From Sphingobium lignivorans (GTDB lineage: Bacteria > Pseudomonadota > Alphaproteobacteria > Sphingomonadales > Sphingomonadaceae), in contig NZ_JACHKA010000001.1 of NCBI RefSeq assembly GCF_014203955.1, positions 4,066,001 to 4,130,000 on the forward strand: a stretch of DNA of 64,000 nt, written 5' to 3'. The position numbers and the translations under genes are program-made. Positions 8,271-16,430 of this stretch are shown one piece after another. Positions within the stretch are counted from its first letter, which is position 1. Each line of letters opens with the position of its first letter. A model generated the notes under the pieces. The model did not search any database. It had not been told where the DNA came from and saw only the letters and a list, made by a program, of their open reading frames with translations.

Positions 8271-8800
8271 TCCGGCGCGACCTTCTCAAGCTCGGCAGCC
8301 TCGCAACCGCTGGCCTTGCCTTCCCTGCCCCCCTCTTTGCGGCCACCGGCAGGGCGCAGGCGATGTCCGTCATCATCGATCCCCGCTTCAAGGCCGCCCT
8401 TGCCTTCGCGGATGCTGCCCGCCTCGGCGGCGCGCGCGTGTTTGCCAGCGAGGGCGACTTGGTAAGCCTCTGGTATGGGCCGTTACACGATGCATCGCCC
8501 GTCGGCCTGCGGGGCCTCACGGGCTATGGCGACATGATCGTAGCGGGCGGTCTTGCCGCTGCCGCCCGACGGCCATTCAGCTTTCGCATGTCGCATCATG
8601 TTGCGCAGGGTGAACAGTTGCACCGGCTATCAGTCGGTTCACCCGCCCAGGCCGACGTGCTTCAGGCCGCTGGCGACCAATGGCCTCGGGCGCTCTGGAG
8701 CCTGATGACGGCTGGTTCAGGCACGCCCGGGAAGGTGCGTGCCGGGCAAACCGAAGCGGCTGGACGCGAAGGGACCTTGTGGTCCTGGGCCATTGCCTAA
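8267..8800 (+). CDS. unknown Tat-exported protein, third gene of flavocytochrome operon
   Basis: 177-aa protein I cannot assign. The N-terminus MIRRDLLKLGSLATAG followed by a hydrophobic stretch and AFPAPLFA is a twin-arginine signal. The mature part (about 150 aa) has a Gly/Ala-rich middle (GLTGYGDMIVAGGLAAAARR) and ends in LWSWAIA. It has no cysteines, no CxxCH and no known catalytic motif that I can see. It is coupled to the cytochrome gene by a 4-bp ATGA overlap. Twin-arginine export usually means folding or cofactor loading in the cytoplasm, so it may be an assembly or export partner for the flavoprotein, or a third subunit. This is inference from position alone. Confidence 0.75.
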   Translation: MIRRDLLKLGSLATAGLAFPAPLFAATGRAQAMSVIIDPRFKAALAFADAARLGGARVFASEGDLVSLWYGPLHDASPVGLRGLTGYGDMIVAGGLAAAARRPFSFRMSHHVAQGEQLHRLSVGSPAQADVLQAAGDQWPRALWSLMTAGSGTPGKVRAGQTEAAGREGTLWSWAIA

Positions 8801-8854
8801 GCGACGTGGATCGCCCAAGCTGAGGGCATATTGATTTTGAGGGCGGCGAATTAA

Positions 8855-9886
8855 ATGACGAATATGTCGAGCGAAGGACCTGTCCGCCGCCGGGCGGGAG
8901 CGACCCTTGCCGACGTCGCCAGAGCCGCGCGTGTGTCGACCGCCACAGTGTCGCGCGCACTCAATACGCCCGACCTGCTCACCAAGGAGACGCTGGGCCG
9001 CGTCCATGCCGCGATTGCCGAGACGGGTTATATTCCATCCCTCACGACCGGCACGGTCATCACCAATCGCAGCCGGCTGATCGCCATCATGGCCCCGCCC
9101 ACGCCGCTCGAACTGTTCGATACCACGGTAAGGGCAGCGGTCGCCGCGCTCGATGATGGGGGCTACCAGACCCTGCTTGGCATCTACGAGCGAAACGCGA
9201 CGCGCGAGAAGATCGTGACCCAGATCCTCAGCCGACGCCCCGGCGGGCTCATCCTCATCGGCCTGCCGATGTCGCCTGACGTCCGCGCCTTGCTGGTGGA
9301 ATCCAATCTGCCGATCGTGGAGACCTGGGAGACGCCCATCACGCCCATCGACATGGTCGCGGGCATTTCCCATCACGACATCGGGATCGAGGTGGGCAAT
9401 TTCCTGCTCCGCAAGGGCTATCAGCGGCCGATGATCTTTTCGACCGACAGCAGCCGTGGCCATATCCGGCGCTACGGGATCTCACGGGTGCTGATGGAAG
9501 CCGGCCGCCCGGAACCCAGGAGCATCGACCACACCCTGCCGGGCACGATCGGCGAAGGCCGGCGCAGCTTCGCCCGCATCTGGGAAGCCGGCGAGCGGCC
9601 GGACGTGATCGTCTGCTCCTCCGACTGGCTTGCGCAGGGCATCCTCATAGAAGCCTCGGTGCGCGGCGTGCGGGTGCCGGAGGACGTAGCGGTGGTCGGC
9701 TTCGGCGATTTCGATTTCGCGCGGGAACTGGAGCCCTCCCTGACCTCGGTCCGCATCGATGGCGCGGAAATGGGGCGGCAGGCCGCCGCCCTCATGCTCC
9801 AGGCCCTGTCCAGAAGCCAGCGCGACCGCTCGAAGGCGCCTCGTATCGACATTGGTTTCAAGCTGGTGGAGCGCCGGAGCACATGA
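8855..9886 (+). CDS. LacI-family transcriptional regulator
   Basis: 343 aa with the canonical N-terminal helix-turn-helix TLADVARAARVSTATVSRALN (about residues 17-37) and hinge helix, followed by a periplasmic-binding-protein-like effector domain (about 65-343) with SDWLAQGILIEASVRGVRVPEDVAVVGFGDF, the usual LacI C-terminal signature. Probably a dimeric repressor or activator sensing a pathway metabolite. Subfamily members close to GntR/GulR-type LacI proteins control sugar-acid or aromatic genes. The stop overlaps the start of the aldehyde dehydrogenase gene (ATGA). Whether it binds the 15-bp palindromes upstream is not evident: LacI operators usually have an even, CG-centred symmetry, unlike these. 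Confidence 0.93.
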   Translation: MTNMSSEGPVRRRAGATLADVARAARVSTATVSRALNTPDLLTKETLGRVHAAIAETGYIPSLTTGTVITNRSRLIAIMAPPTPLELFDTTVRAAVAALDDGGYQTLLGIYERNATREKIVTQILSRRPGGLILIGLPMSPDVRALLVESNLPIVETWETPITPIDMVAGISHHDIGIEVGNFLLRKGYQRPMIFSTDSSRGHIRRYGISRVLMEAGRPEPRSIDHTLPGTIGEGRRSFARIWEAGERPDVIVCSSDWLAQGILIEASVRGVRVPEDVAVVGFGDFDFARELEPSLTSVRIDGAEMGRQAAALMLQALSRSQRDRSKAPRIDIGFKLVERRST

Positions 9887-11364
9887 ACAGGGCCATGGAA
9901 CTGCCGCCCGAAATACAGCGCTTCCTCGATGCCTCGCATGGCCTGCTGATCGACGGCGCCTGGCAGCCTGCCGCGAGCGGCGAAACGCTTTCCGTGGAGG
10001 ACCCCGCCACCGGGCGGACGATCAGCAGCATCGCGGCGGGCGGCGCGGACGACATCGACAACGCCGTCCAGGCTGCGGGGCGTGCGCTGCGCGCGCCAGC
10101 CTGGCGCAGCATGCCGCCGGGCGAGCGGACGCGCTTGCTCTGGAGGCTCGCCGATCTCATCGAGCGCGACCGCGAGGCGCTCGCTTTCCTGGAGAGCCTC
10201 GATAACGGGATGCCGCTCTCCCTCGCCCGGTTCAGCGCCGGCGGGGCGATATCGGGACTACGCTACAATGCCGGCTGGGCAGGCAAGATATCGGGCGAAA
10301 CGCCGACCGTCTCGGCGCCCGATCATCACGCTTACACCGTGTACGAGCCGGTAGGCGTGGTTGGCGCGATCATCCCCTGGAACCTTCCCCTGACGATGGC
10401 TGCGAACAAGATCGGCCCGGCGATCGCGGCGGGCTGCACCATCGTGCTGAAGCCGGCCGAGCTGACATCGCTTTCCGCGCTCTGGCTCGGCAGTCTCGTT
10501 CTCGAGGCCGGATTCCCCGCCGGCGTTATCAATATCGTCACGGGGCTGGGCTCGCAGGCAGGCGCCGCGCTGGCGGCCCATCCACGCGTCTCCAAGATCA
10601 GTTTCACCGGCTCGACGGCGACCGGGCAGGCCATTGCCGCCGCTGCCCTGCCGACGCTCAAGCGCGTCACGCTCGAACTGGGCGGCAAGTCTCCGGTCTT
10701 CATCTTCCCGGACGCGGATCTCGATGCAGCGACGCTGGGCGCGGCGAACGGCATTTTTCTCAATTCCGGCCAGGTCTGCGTCGCGGGCTCCCGGCTGTAC
10801 GCCCATCGCCAGGTGTTCGATCGCGTGGTGGAATCAGTCGCGGCGCACGCAGCGGCACTGCGTGTGGGTCCGGGGACCGCGGACGGCACGCAAATCGGTC
10901 CGCTTGTGTCGGGCGGGCAGAAGCAACGCGTCGAGGGCTTCCTCGCGCAGGCGGCGACCGATGGCTGCACGATGGTGGCGGGTGGTGATCTGGCCGATCC
11001 GGCAGGGCATTTTGTCCGCCCGACCGTACTCGCGGGCGTCGAGCCGCATATGAGCGTGTATCGCGAGGAAATCTTCGGCCCGGTGCTGACGGTCATGCCG
11101 TTCGAGGCAGATGATCTCGATCTGATCGCCGCACGCGCGAACGATACGCGCTATGGCCTGTCCGCGAACATCTGGACACGCGACATTTCCCGGGCACACA
11201 GGCTGGCCCGGCTGATCGACGCCGGGACCATAAGAGTGAACGGCGCCGGCATCGATCATGCCCTGCCTTTCGGGGGCTTCAAGCAATCGGGCTGGGGACG
11301 CGAGAACGGGCGAGAGGGTATTCTGGCTCATATGGAGCTCAAGTCCGTATCCATTCGCCTGTGA
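9883..11364 (+). CDS. NAD(P)-dependent aldehyde dehydrogenase
   Basis: 493-aa member of the ALDH superfamily, oxidising an aldehyde to the carboxylic acid in the cytoplasm. Seen: Asn167 in IIPWNLP, general base Glu265 in LELGGKSP, nucleophile Cys299 in NSGQVCVAGSRL, and the C-terminal PFGGFKQSGWGRENG. Length is typical. It overlaps the LacI gene by 4 bp, so the regulator and enzyme share a transcript. In the setting of a VAO-type flavocytochrome it could oxidise the aldehyde produced from an aromatic alcohol, but betaine-, vanillin- and aliphatic-aldehyde enzymes all share these motifs and the substrate is not resolved. Confidence 0.95.
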   Translation: MNRAMELPPEIQRFLDASHGLLIDGAWQPAASGETLSVEDPATGRTISSIAAGGADDIDNAVQAAGRALRAPAWRSMPPGERTRLLWRLADLIERDREALAFLESLDNGMPLSLARFSAGGAISGLRYNAGWAGKISGETPTVSAPDHHAYTVYEPVGVVGAIIPWNLPLTMAANKIGPAIAAGCTIVLKPAELTSLSALWLGSLVLEAGFPAGVINIVTGLGSQAGAALAAHPRVSKISFTGSTATGQAIAAAALPTLKRVTLELGGKSPVFIFPDADLDAATLGAANGIFLNSGQVCVAGSRLYAHRQVFDRVVESVAAHAAALRVGPGTADGTQIGPLVSGGQKQRVEGFLAQAATDGCTMVAGGDLADPAGHFVRPTVLAGVEPHMSVYREEIFGPVLTVMPFEADDLDLIAARANDTRYGLSANIWTRDISRAHRLARLIDAGTIRVNGAGIDHALPFGGFKQSGWGRENGREGILAHMELKSVSIRL

Positions 11365-11436
11365 CGGCGGCAGGGCCGAGGGATTCCGGTGCTCCCGGCG
11401 TCGGGTTCGGCATTGCTGTCGAGTTGTGCGGCCGGC

Positions 11437-11985
11437 TCAGCGCTTCCCGCCGCCTTTCCCTGACAGGACGTCCCTGAATGCCGCCGCAAGCGAGCCGGCC
11501 TCATCCTCGCGGAGCACGCCGAGGGCCCGCAGCGCCTCGTCGGCGCCCGCAGCCCGGGGATAGGGATCGAGATTGAGCGCCAGCGTCTGCGCCGCTGCTT
11601 CGCCGAGGTCGATTCTCTCGTCCTCCAGCGGCAGCAGGTCGCAATCCTCGTCGCGCAGCTCGATCTCGTCTTCCTCCGACTCCGCTGTCTCCAGGTCCCG
11701 CACGAAGCGGATGACGAACGGCGCGTCCAGATGCGCCGGGACATCTTCGTCCGTGGCGACGCAGGCCTGCACCAGATCCGCCGTCACGGTCCCGTCGACG
11801 CGGTAACCGTTCGCTTCCGGCGAAATCCGCGCGGATGCCTCCAGGCGATCGAGCCTCCGCAACCCGAAGCGCCCCGCGAGCGCGGCGCGCTCCTGGTCCG
11901 TGGCGCTAATGACATGTTCGCGCGTCCCCTCGCCTATTTCATTGACGCGGACGATGCGGGAAAATTCGGGCGGCCGCTCCGGCAT
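11437..11985 (-). CDS. YceD/DUF177 family protein
   Basis: 182-aa acidic protein of the DUF177 (YceD) family. Characteristic features are a central cysteine region (LVQACVATDEDVPAHLDAPFVIRFV), an acidic run (ESEEDEIELRDEDCDLL), and the C-terminal DLGEAAAQTLALNLDPYPR motif. In many bacteria YceD genes sit with rpmF and affect 23S rRNA maturation or ribosome assembly; no rpmF is present here. It starts 3 bp after the stop codon of the bc1 chaperone gene on the same strand, an arrangement common in sphingomonads. Confidence 0.9.
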   Translation of the reverse strand: MPERPPEFSRIVRVNEIGEGTREHVISATDQERAALAGRFGLRRLDRLEASARISPEANGYRVDGTVTADLVQACVATDEDVPAHLDAPFVIRFVRDLETAESEEDEIELRDEDCDLLPLEDERIDLGEAAAQTLALNLDPYPRAAGADEALRALGVLREDEAGSLAAAFRDVLSGKGGGKR

Positions 11986-11988
11986 GGT

Positions 11989-12504
11989 TCAGCCCCGCAA
12001 CCGGCCGGAAAGAAGCGCGTCGCGATCCTGCCCCGACAAGCGCCCGAAAAGCGCCCGCAATTCTCCCTCAAGATACGCAAGCGCTTCCGGCGCCGGCGCA
12101 TTGCCGCGATAGAGATTTCTCACCAGCGCCTCCGACAGAGGCGCCTCGCCGGCCAGACCCGCCCGATAGGCCGCCAGCCGGCCGCCAAGTGCTCCCACCA
12201 TATGGCCCACCTGTTTGCCGACGACGACATCCCCGAAGCCGATCTGGCGAATCTGGGCATCCATGTCGTCGATGAAAAGCTCCGTCAGCCTGGCCGATTC
12301 ACCCTTCGCATCTAGCGCTTCGAGCCGAAGCAGCACCAGCGAGAGCACCGCCGCCACCATGTCGAACCGGCCGTCCAGCGAATCGGCCACGCCGCCGCGC
12401 TCATACCAGTGCGGTTCACGGGCCGTGGCGACGATCATCGCATAAAGGGGTCGCAGCGCCGCGCGATCATCCTTGCGAGCGAAAAGAGATGACAAAAGAC
12501 TCAT
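11989..12504 (-). CDS. ubiquinol-cytochrome c chaperone (CBP3/UQCC1-like)
   Basis: 171-aa cytoplasmic protein matching the ubiquinol-cytochrome c chaperone family, bacterial relatives of mitochondrial Cbp3/UQCC1 that help cytochrome b assembly into the bc1 complex. Seen: ARKDDRAALRPLYAMIVATAREPHWY, the FDMVAAVLSLVLLRLE helix, and ELFIDDMDAQIRQIGFGDVVVGKQVGHM, all family hallmarks. It is the first gene of a two-gene minus-strand unit with the YceD-like gene, and is divergent from the BamE-like gene across 154 bp. Confidence 0.9.
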   Translation of the reverse strand: MSLLSSLFARKDDRAALRPLYAMIVATAREPHWYERGGVADSLDGRFDMVAAVLSLVLLRLEALDAKGESARLTELFIDDMDAQIRQIGFGDVVVGKQVGHMVGALGGRLAAYRAGLAGEAPLSEALVRNLYRGNAPAPEALAYLEGELRALFGRLSGQDRDALLSGRLRG

Positions 12505-12658
12505 GTGCGGTTCAGCTTTGCGCAGCCAGGGAAAGTTCAGGATGGATCATGATGGCGGGTCTCCACCATCGGACAGTTGCATATTGATTGCAGAGGCTGG
12601 CAATGCAATGGGCGGCGAGGCCCGCCGGGCGCATTTTCGAGAAGGACACGAGCGGACG

Positions 12659-13162
12659 ATGAACATGCAGCGAGGGATGAAGCGACCGCTCCTTGTGGCG
12701 AGCGTGGCGGCGATCCTGCTGCTCGCGGGCGGCTGCACCCGGATCCGGGCGCACCAGGGCTATCTCGTCGACCAGCTCATCGTCGATTCCGTGTTGCCCG
12801 GCGTGGACAACAAGGCCTCCGTGGAAGGCGCGCTTGGCCGGCCCACCTTCGTCTCGCAGTTCGGGCCGGAGCGCTGGTATTATGTCGCGCGCGATACGCG
12901 GGCGCTCGCTTTCAGTTCGCCGCGCCCGACGGAGCAGTTGCTCATCACTGTCCAGTTCGATGGACAGGGCAACGTCGCCACGATCGATCGCAACGCAACG
13001 CTCGATCAGGTCGCCAATCTGTCCCCCGTCGGCGCCAAGACGCCTACGCTGGGCCGGAAGCGGAGCCTCCTCGACGAGATTTTCGGCAATATCGGCGCGG
13101 TGGGTGCGGGCGGCATGGGCGGCGGCGGCGCGCCGACGGGCCCGGGCCCCAACGGCGGCTGA
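12659..13162 (+). CDS. bamE: BamE/SmpA/OmlA-like outer-membrane lipoprotein
   Basis: 167 aa. A lipoprotein signal ends in LLLAGGC (lipobox Cys near residue 23), followed by the BamE fold: a helix with VLPGVDNKASVEGALGRPTF, then GPERWYYVARDT and VQFDGQGNVATID. BamE is an accessory lipoprotein of the BAM complex that inserts beta-barrel proteins in the outer membrane. The C-terminal Gly-rich tail (about 35 aa, GMGGGGAPTGPGPNGG) is longer than in enteric BamE. The ATG at 12659 is chosen because the signal peptide begins there. Confidence 0.88.
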   Translation: MNMQRGMKRPLLVASVAAILLLAGGCTRIRAHQGYLVDQLIVDSVLPGVDNKASVEGALGRPTFVSQFGPERWYYVARDTRALAFSSPRPTEQLLITVQFDGQGNVATIDRNATLDQVANLSPVGAKTPTLGRKRSLLDEIFGNIGAVGAGGMGGGGAPTGPGPNGG

Positions 13163-13282
13163 CATCGTCAATCGTCCCGGTGATTTCCGGGACGCTTTCG
13201 GCTCGAAGGGCGCCGCGCATGTGGTTTTCCTTGCAATCGACCCGTTGTTGACTTCATGATGGGCAATTGAGGGAGAGCCGCG

Positions 13283-14047
13283 ATGCAGCATTTCGGCGAT
13301 CTGCAGCCCCTGGGGCGGCCGGATTTCTTTGCCGAGCAGGCGCCGGTCGGCAGATACAGCGCCAGGCGAAGCCGCTGGCGGTTCGCGGTGGGATCGCTTG
13401 AAGTCGGCTTCGACCGGGCAAGCGAAACCATCGATGCCGAAACGCCGCGACAACAGGCCGGGCCGCGTCTGGACTTCGCCCAGCGCCTCATGATCCTTGT
13501 CGGAACGATAAGCTGTGCCGCCCTCCTGCTGGCGCTGGCCGGATGGATGTGGTCGAAGCGCGGCTCGTCCATCATGGGCGGGGAAACCGTCTCGGCTGCG
13601 ATCATCGATCGCGAGGATGCTGCAGCGCCGGCGAGCCCCGGCGAAACGCCCGTCGTGATCCCCACGAAGGCGGAACCGACCCGGCTGACCGCCGTCATCG
13701 AGCGGCAGGCGGCTGCCCCGGCCGTGGCGCCCACGAAGCGCGCATCCGTGGCCATCGCGCAGGGCGAGGCCATTGCCCCCAAGGCAGCGGCCATTGGTCC
13801 GGCATCCGCGCCCGACGAAGCGATCGTCGCCTCAGGCAATTATCTGCTCATCCCGAGCGTGGCTCATGCGCTCTCGACCGCCATGGCCAGTGGGGAAGCG
13901 CAGAACTGGGTCGCCGGCAACTATCATGGCCTCGTCGTCGTCGGCGACGCGGAGCTCAAGGACAGCAAGCGCTGCCGGCAAGGCACCGTGTTGCTGCGCG
14001 ATGGATCGCTTCAGGGCCGGACCCAGCGGTTCGAGCGCTGCATCTGA
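13283..14047 (+). CDS. unknown bitopic membrane protein
   Basis: 254 aa, not recognised. A basic cytoplasmic N-terminus (residues 1-68, RYSARRSRWRF) precedes one transmembrane segment (about 69-90, LMILVGTISCAALLLALAGWMW). An Ala/Pro-rich spacer (about 95-185) follows, then a compact C-terminal domain (about 185-254) with GNYLLIPSVAHALSTAM, AGNYHGLVVVGDAEL and a Cys pair (KRCRQG...FERCI) that could form a disulfide in the periplasm. GGGAGAGCCGCG precedes the ATG. The type II topology with a proline-rich periplasmic spacer resembles envelope-spanning anchors, but no function follows. Confidence 0.75.
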   Translation: MQHFGDLQPLGRPDFFAEQAPVGRYSARRSRWRFAVGSLEVGFDRASETIDAETPRQQAGPRLDFAQRLMILVGTISCAALLLALAGWMWSKRGSSIMGGETVSAAIIDREDAAAPASPGETPVVIPTKAEPTRLTAVIERQAAAPAVAPTKRASVAIAQGEAIAPKAAAIGPASAPDEAIVASGNYLLIPSVAHALSTAMASGEAQNWVAGNYHGLVVVGDAELKDSKRCRQGTVLLRDGSLQGRTQRFERCI

Positions 14048-14089
14048 GCTGACGCGCGGCCGGATCGCCGGCCGGGCGCGGCAGTCTGT

Positions 14090-16363
14090 TCAGCGTGCGA
14101 TGCCGCCGGCAGCGAGCACGGCGAGCGTCACCAGTTCCGACGCGGTCGATGCCATGGCGGCGATCTGCACCGGCTGGCCCATGCCGATGAGCATCGGGCC
14201 GATCACGGAGTCCCCGCCCAGTTCCCGCAGCAGCTTGGCGGAAAGATTGGCCGACTGGAGCCCCGGCATCACCAGCACATTGGCCGGCCCGGACAGGCGA
14301 CTGAAGGGATAGCTCTGCATCACGCGCGTGTTGAGCGCCACGTCCGGTGCCATCTCCCCCTCATATTCGAAATCGACATTGCGCTGGTCGAGCAGGCCGA
14401 CTGCCTCGCGAATATTGTCGAGCCAGTTGCCCGGCGGATTTCCGAAGGTGGAATAGGAAAGGAAGGCAACGCGCGGCTCATGGCCCATCCGACGCGCGAC
14501 GGCGGCGGTGCCGATGGCGATATCGGCAAGCTCCGCGGCGCCGGGACGCTCGTTGACGGTGGTGTCGGCCATGAACACCGTGTGGCTACGGCCGACAAGG
14601 ACATGGATGCCGAAGCAGGTGCGATCCGGCGCCGGATCGATGACCCGGCGCAATTCGCGCATGGTCTGGGCATAAGTGCGGGTGACGCCGGTGATCATCG
14701 CGTCCGCCTCGCCCATCTTGAGCAGCAGCGCGCCGAAGATGTTGCGATCGCGATTGACCATCCGCTCGCAGTCGCGCCGCAGATAGCCGCGCCGCTGGAG
14801 GCGCTCGTAAAGCGCGTCGACCATTTTCGGCACGAGCGGCGAATTCACGCTGTTGTAGAGCTCGAAGCTTTCCGGGTCGCGGACGCCCAATTCCCTCAGC
14901 TTCTCATAAACGTCCTGACGGCCGACCAGCACCGGAATGCCGTAACCGCCGTCCCGGAACTGGATCGCCGCGCGCAGGACGACTTCCTCCTCGGCTTCCG
15001 CGAAGAGGACGCGCTTGGGCGCCGCCCGCGCGCCCTCATAAGCGAGCGTCAGGACCGAGGTGGTGGGATTGAGCCGCGCGCGCAGGGTCTGCCGATAGGC
15101 GGCCATGTCCTCGATCGGCTGCTGCGCCACGCCCGATTCCATCGCGGCCTGCGCGACGGCGGCCGGCACCACCTCCATCAGACGGGGGTCGAAGGGCGCG
15201 GGAATGATATAGTCCGCGCCGAAGCTGTGCGACTTGCCATAGGCCAGCGCGACTTCCTCCGGCACCTGCTCGCGCGCGAGCGAAGCGATCGCCTGCGCTG
15301 CGGCGATCTTCATCGCTTCGTTGATCGCGGTGGCCCGCACGTCGAGCGCACCACGAAAGATGAAGGGGAAGCCGAGGACGTTGTTGACCTGGTTCGGATA
15401 GTCCGACCGGCCCGTCGCCACGATGGCATCGGGCCGCGCCGCCTTGGCGACGGGCGGCAGGATTTCCGGATCCGGATTGGCCATCGCGAAAATGATCGGC
15501 CGGGCGTTCATCTCGCCGATCCACTCGGGCCTGAGCGCATCCTTGGCGGAGAGCCCAAGGAAGATGTCCGCGCCCTTGAGCGCATCATGCAGCGTCCGCG
15601 CCTCCGTGCGCACTGCATGGGCGGACTTGAACTGGTCCATGCCGTGCGTGCGTCCCTGATAGATCACGCCTTCGCGATCGCACATGGTGACGTTGTCGTG
15701 CGGCACGCCCAGCGCCTTGATGAGTTCGGTGCAGGCGATGGCGGCAGCGCCCGCGCCATTCACGACGACGCGGGCCTCGCTGATGTCGCGTCCGGTCAGG
15801 TGGCAGGCATTGATGAGCCCGGCGGCGCAGATGATGGCCGTGCCGTGCTGGTCGTCATGCATGACCGGAATGTTCATCCGCTCCTTGAGCGCCGCCTCGA
15901 TCATGAAGCATTCAGGCGCCTTGATGTCTTCGAGGTTGATGCCGCCGAAGCTGGGCTCGAGCAGCGCCACCGCGTCGATGAAGGCCTGCGGGTCTTCGGT
16001 GTCCACCTCGAGGTCGATGGCGTCCACGTCCGCGAAGCGCTTGAACAGGACGGCCTTGCCTTCCATCACCGGCTTCGACGCCAGCGCTCCGAGATTGCCG
16101 AGGCCCAGGATCGCAGTGCCGTTCGAGATGACCGCGACGAGATTGCCCCGCGCGGTGTAATCATAGGCCGTCTGCGGATTTTCGGCGATCTCCCGCACGG
16201 GAACCGCCACGCCGGGCGAATAGGCCAGCGCGAGGTCGCGCTGCGTGGCCATGGGCTTGGAAGCGATGATCTCGATCTTCCCGGGTCGCCCGGCCGAATG
16301 AAAGAGAAGCGCCTCGCGCTCCGAGAATTCGATGGTCGTCTTGTCGCTGGTCGTATCTGTCAT
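14090..16363 (-). CDS. maeB: NADP-dependent malic enzyme with phosphotransacetylase-like domain
   Basis: 757 aa, the MaeB-type fusion. The N-terminal malic enzyme domain (about residues 1-430) has YDYTARGNLVAVISNGTAILG and a nucleotide-binding VVVNGAGAAAIACTELIKALG. The C-terminal 320 residues resemble phosphate acetyltransferase (ITGVTRTYAQTMRELRRVI, FLSYSTFGNPPGNWLDNIREAV), where they regulate rather than catalyse in characterised enzymes. It decarboxylates malate to pyruvate with NADPH formation. It is transcribed divergently from mutS; only 67 bp separate the two starts chosen here. Confidence 0.96.
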   Translation of the reverse strand: MTDTTSDKTTIEFSEREALLFHSAGRPGKIEIIASKPMATQRDLALAYSPGVAVPVREIAENPQTAYDYTARGNLVAVISNGTAILGLGNLGALASKPVMEGKAVLFKRFADVDAIDLEVDTEDPQAFIDAVALLEPSFGGINLEDIKAPECFMIEAALKERMNIPVMHDDQHGTAIICAAGLINACHLTGRDISEARVVVNGAGAAAIACTELIKALGVPHDNVTMCDREGVIYQGRTHGMDQFKSAHAVRTEARTLHDALKGADIFLGLSAKDALRPEWIGEMNARPIIFAMANPDPEILPPVAKAARPDAIVATGRSDYPNQVNNVLGFPFIFRGALDVRATAINEAMKIAAAQAIASLAREQVPEEVALAYGKSHSFGADYIIPAPFDPRLMEVVPAAVAQAAMESGVAQQPIEDMAAYRQTLRARLNPTTSVLTLAYEGARAAPKRVLFAEAEEEVVLRAAIQFRDGGYGIPVLVGRQDVYEKLRELGVRDPESFELYNSVNSPLVPKMVDALYERLQRRGYLRRDCERMVNRDRNIFGALLLKMGEADAMITGVTRTYAQTMRELRRVIDPAPDRTCFGIHVLVGRSHTVFMADTTVNERPGAAELADIAIGTAAVARRMGHEPRVAFLSYSTFGNPPGNWLDNIREAVGLLDQRNVDFEYEGEMAPDVALNTRVMQSYPFSRLSGPANVLVMPGLQSANLSAKLLRELGGDSVIGPMLIGMGQPVQIAAMASTASELVTLAVLAAGGIAR

Positions 16364-16430
16364 GGGAGTGGGGCCCTTCGATCAAGTCTGCCCTAGCGAC
16401 AATCCGATCCGATCGACAAGGGGTGCGGAC

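Noticed and set aside
8855..9886. Naming the LacI-type protein as the certain regulator of the four palindromes
   Set aside because: The sites have odd-length symmetry and no such site lies before the regulator's own gene; kept as a hypothesis only.
14480..16396. 638-codon plus-strand frame opposite maeB
   Set aside because: Antisense shadow of a well supported malic enzyme gene.
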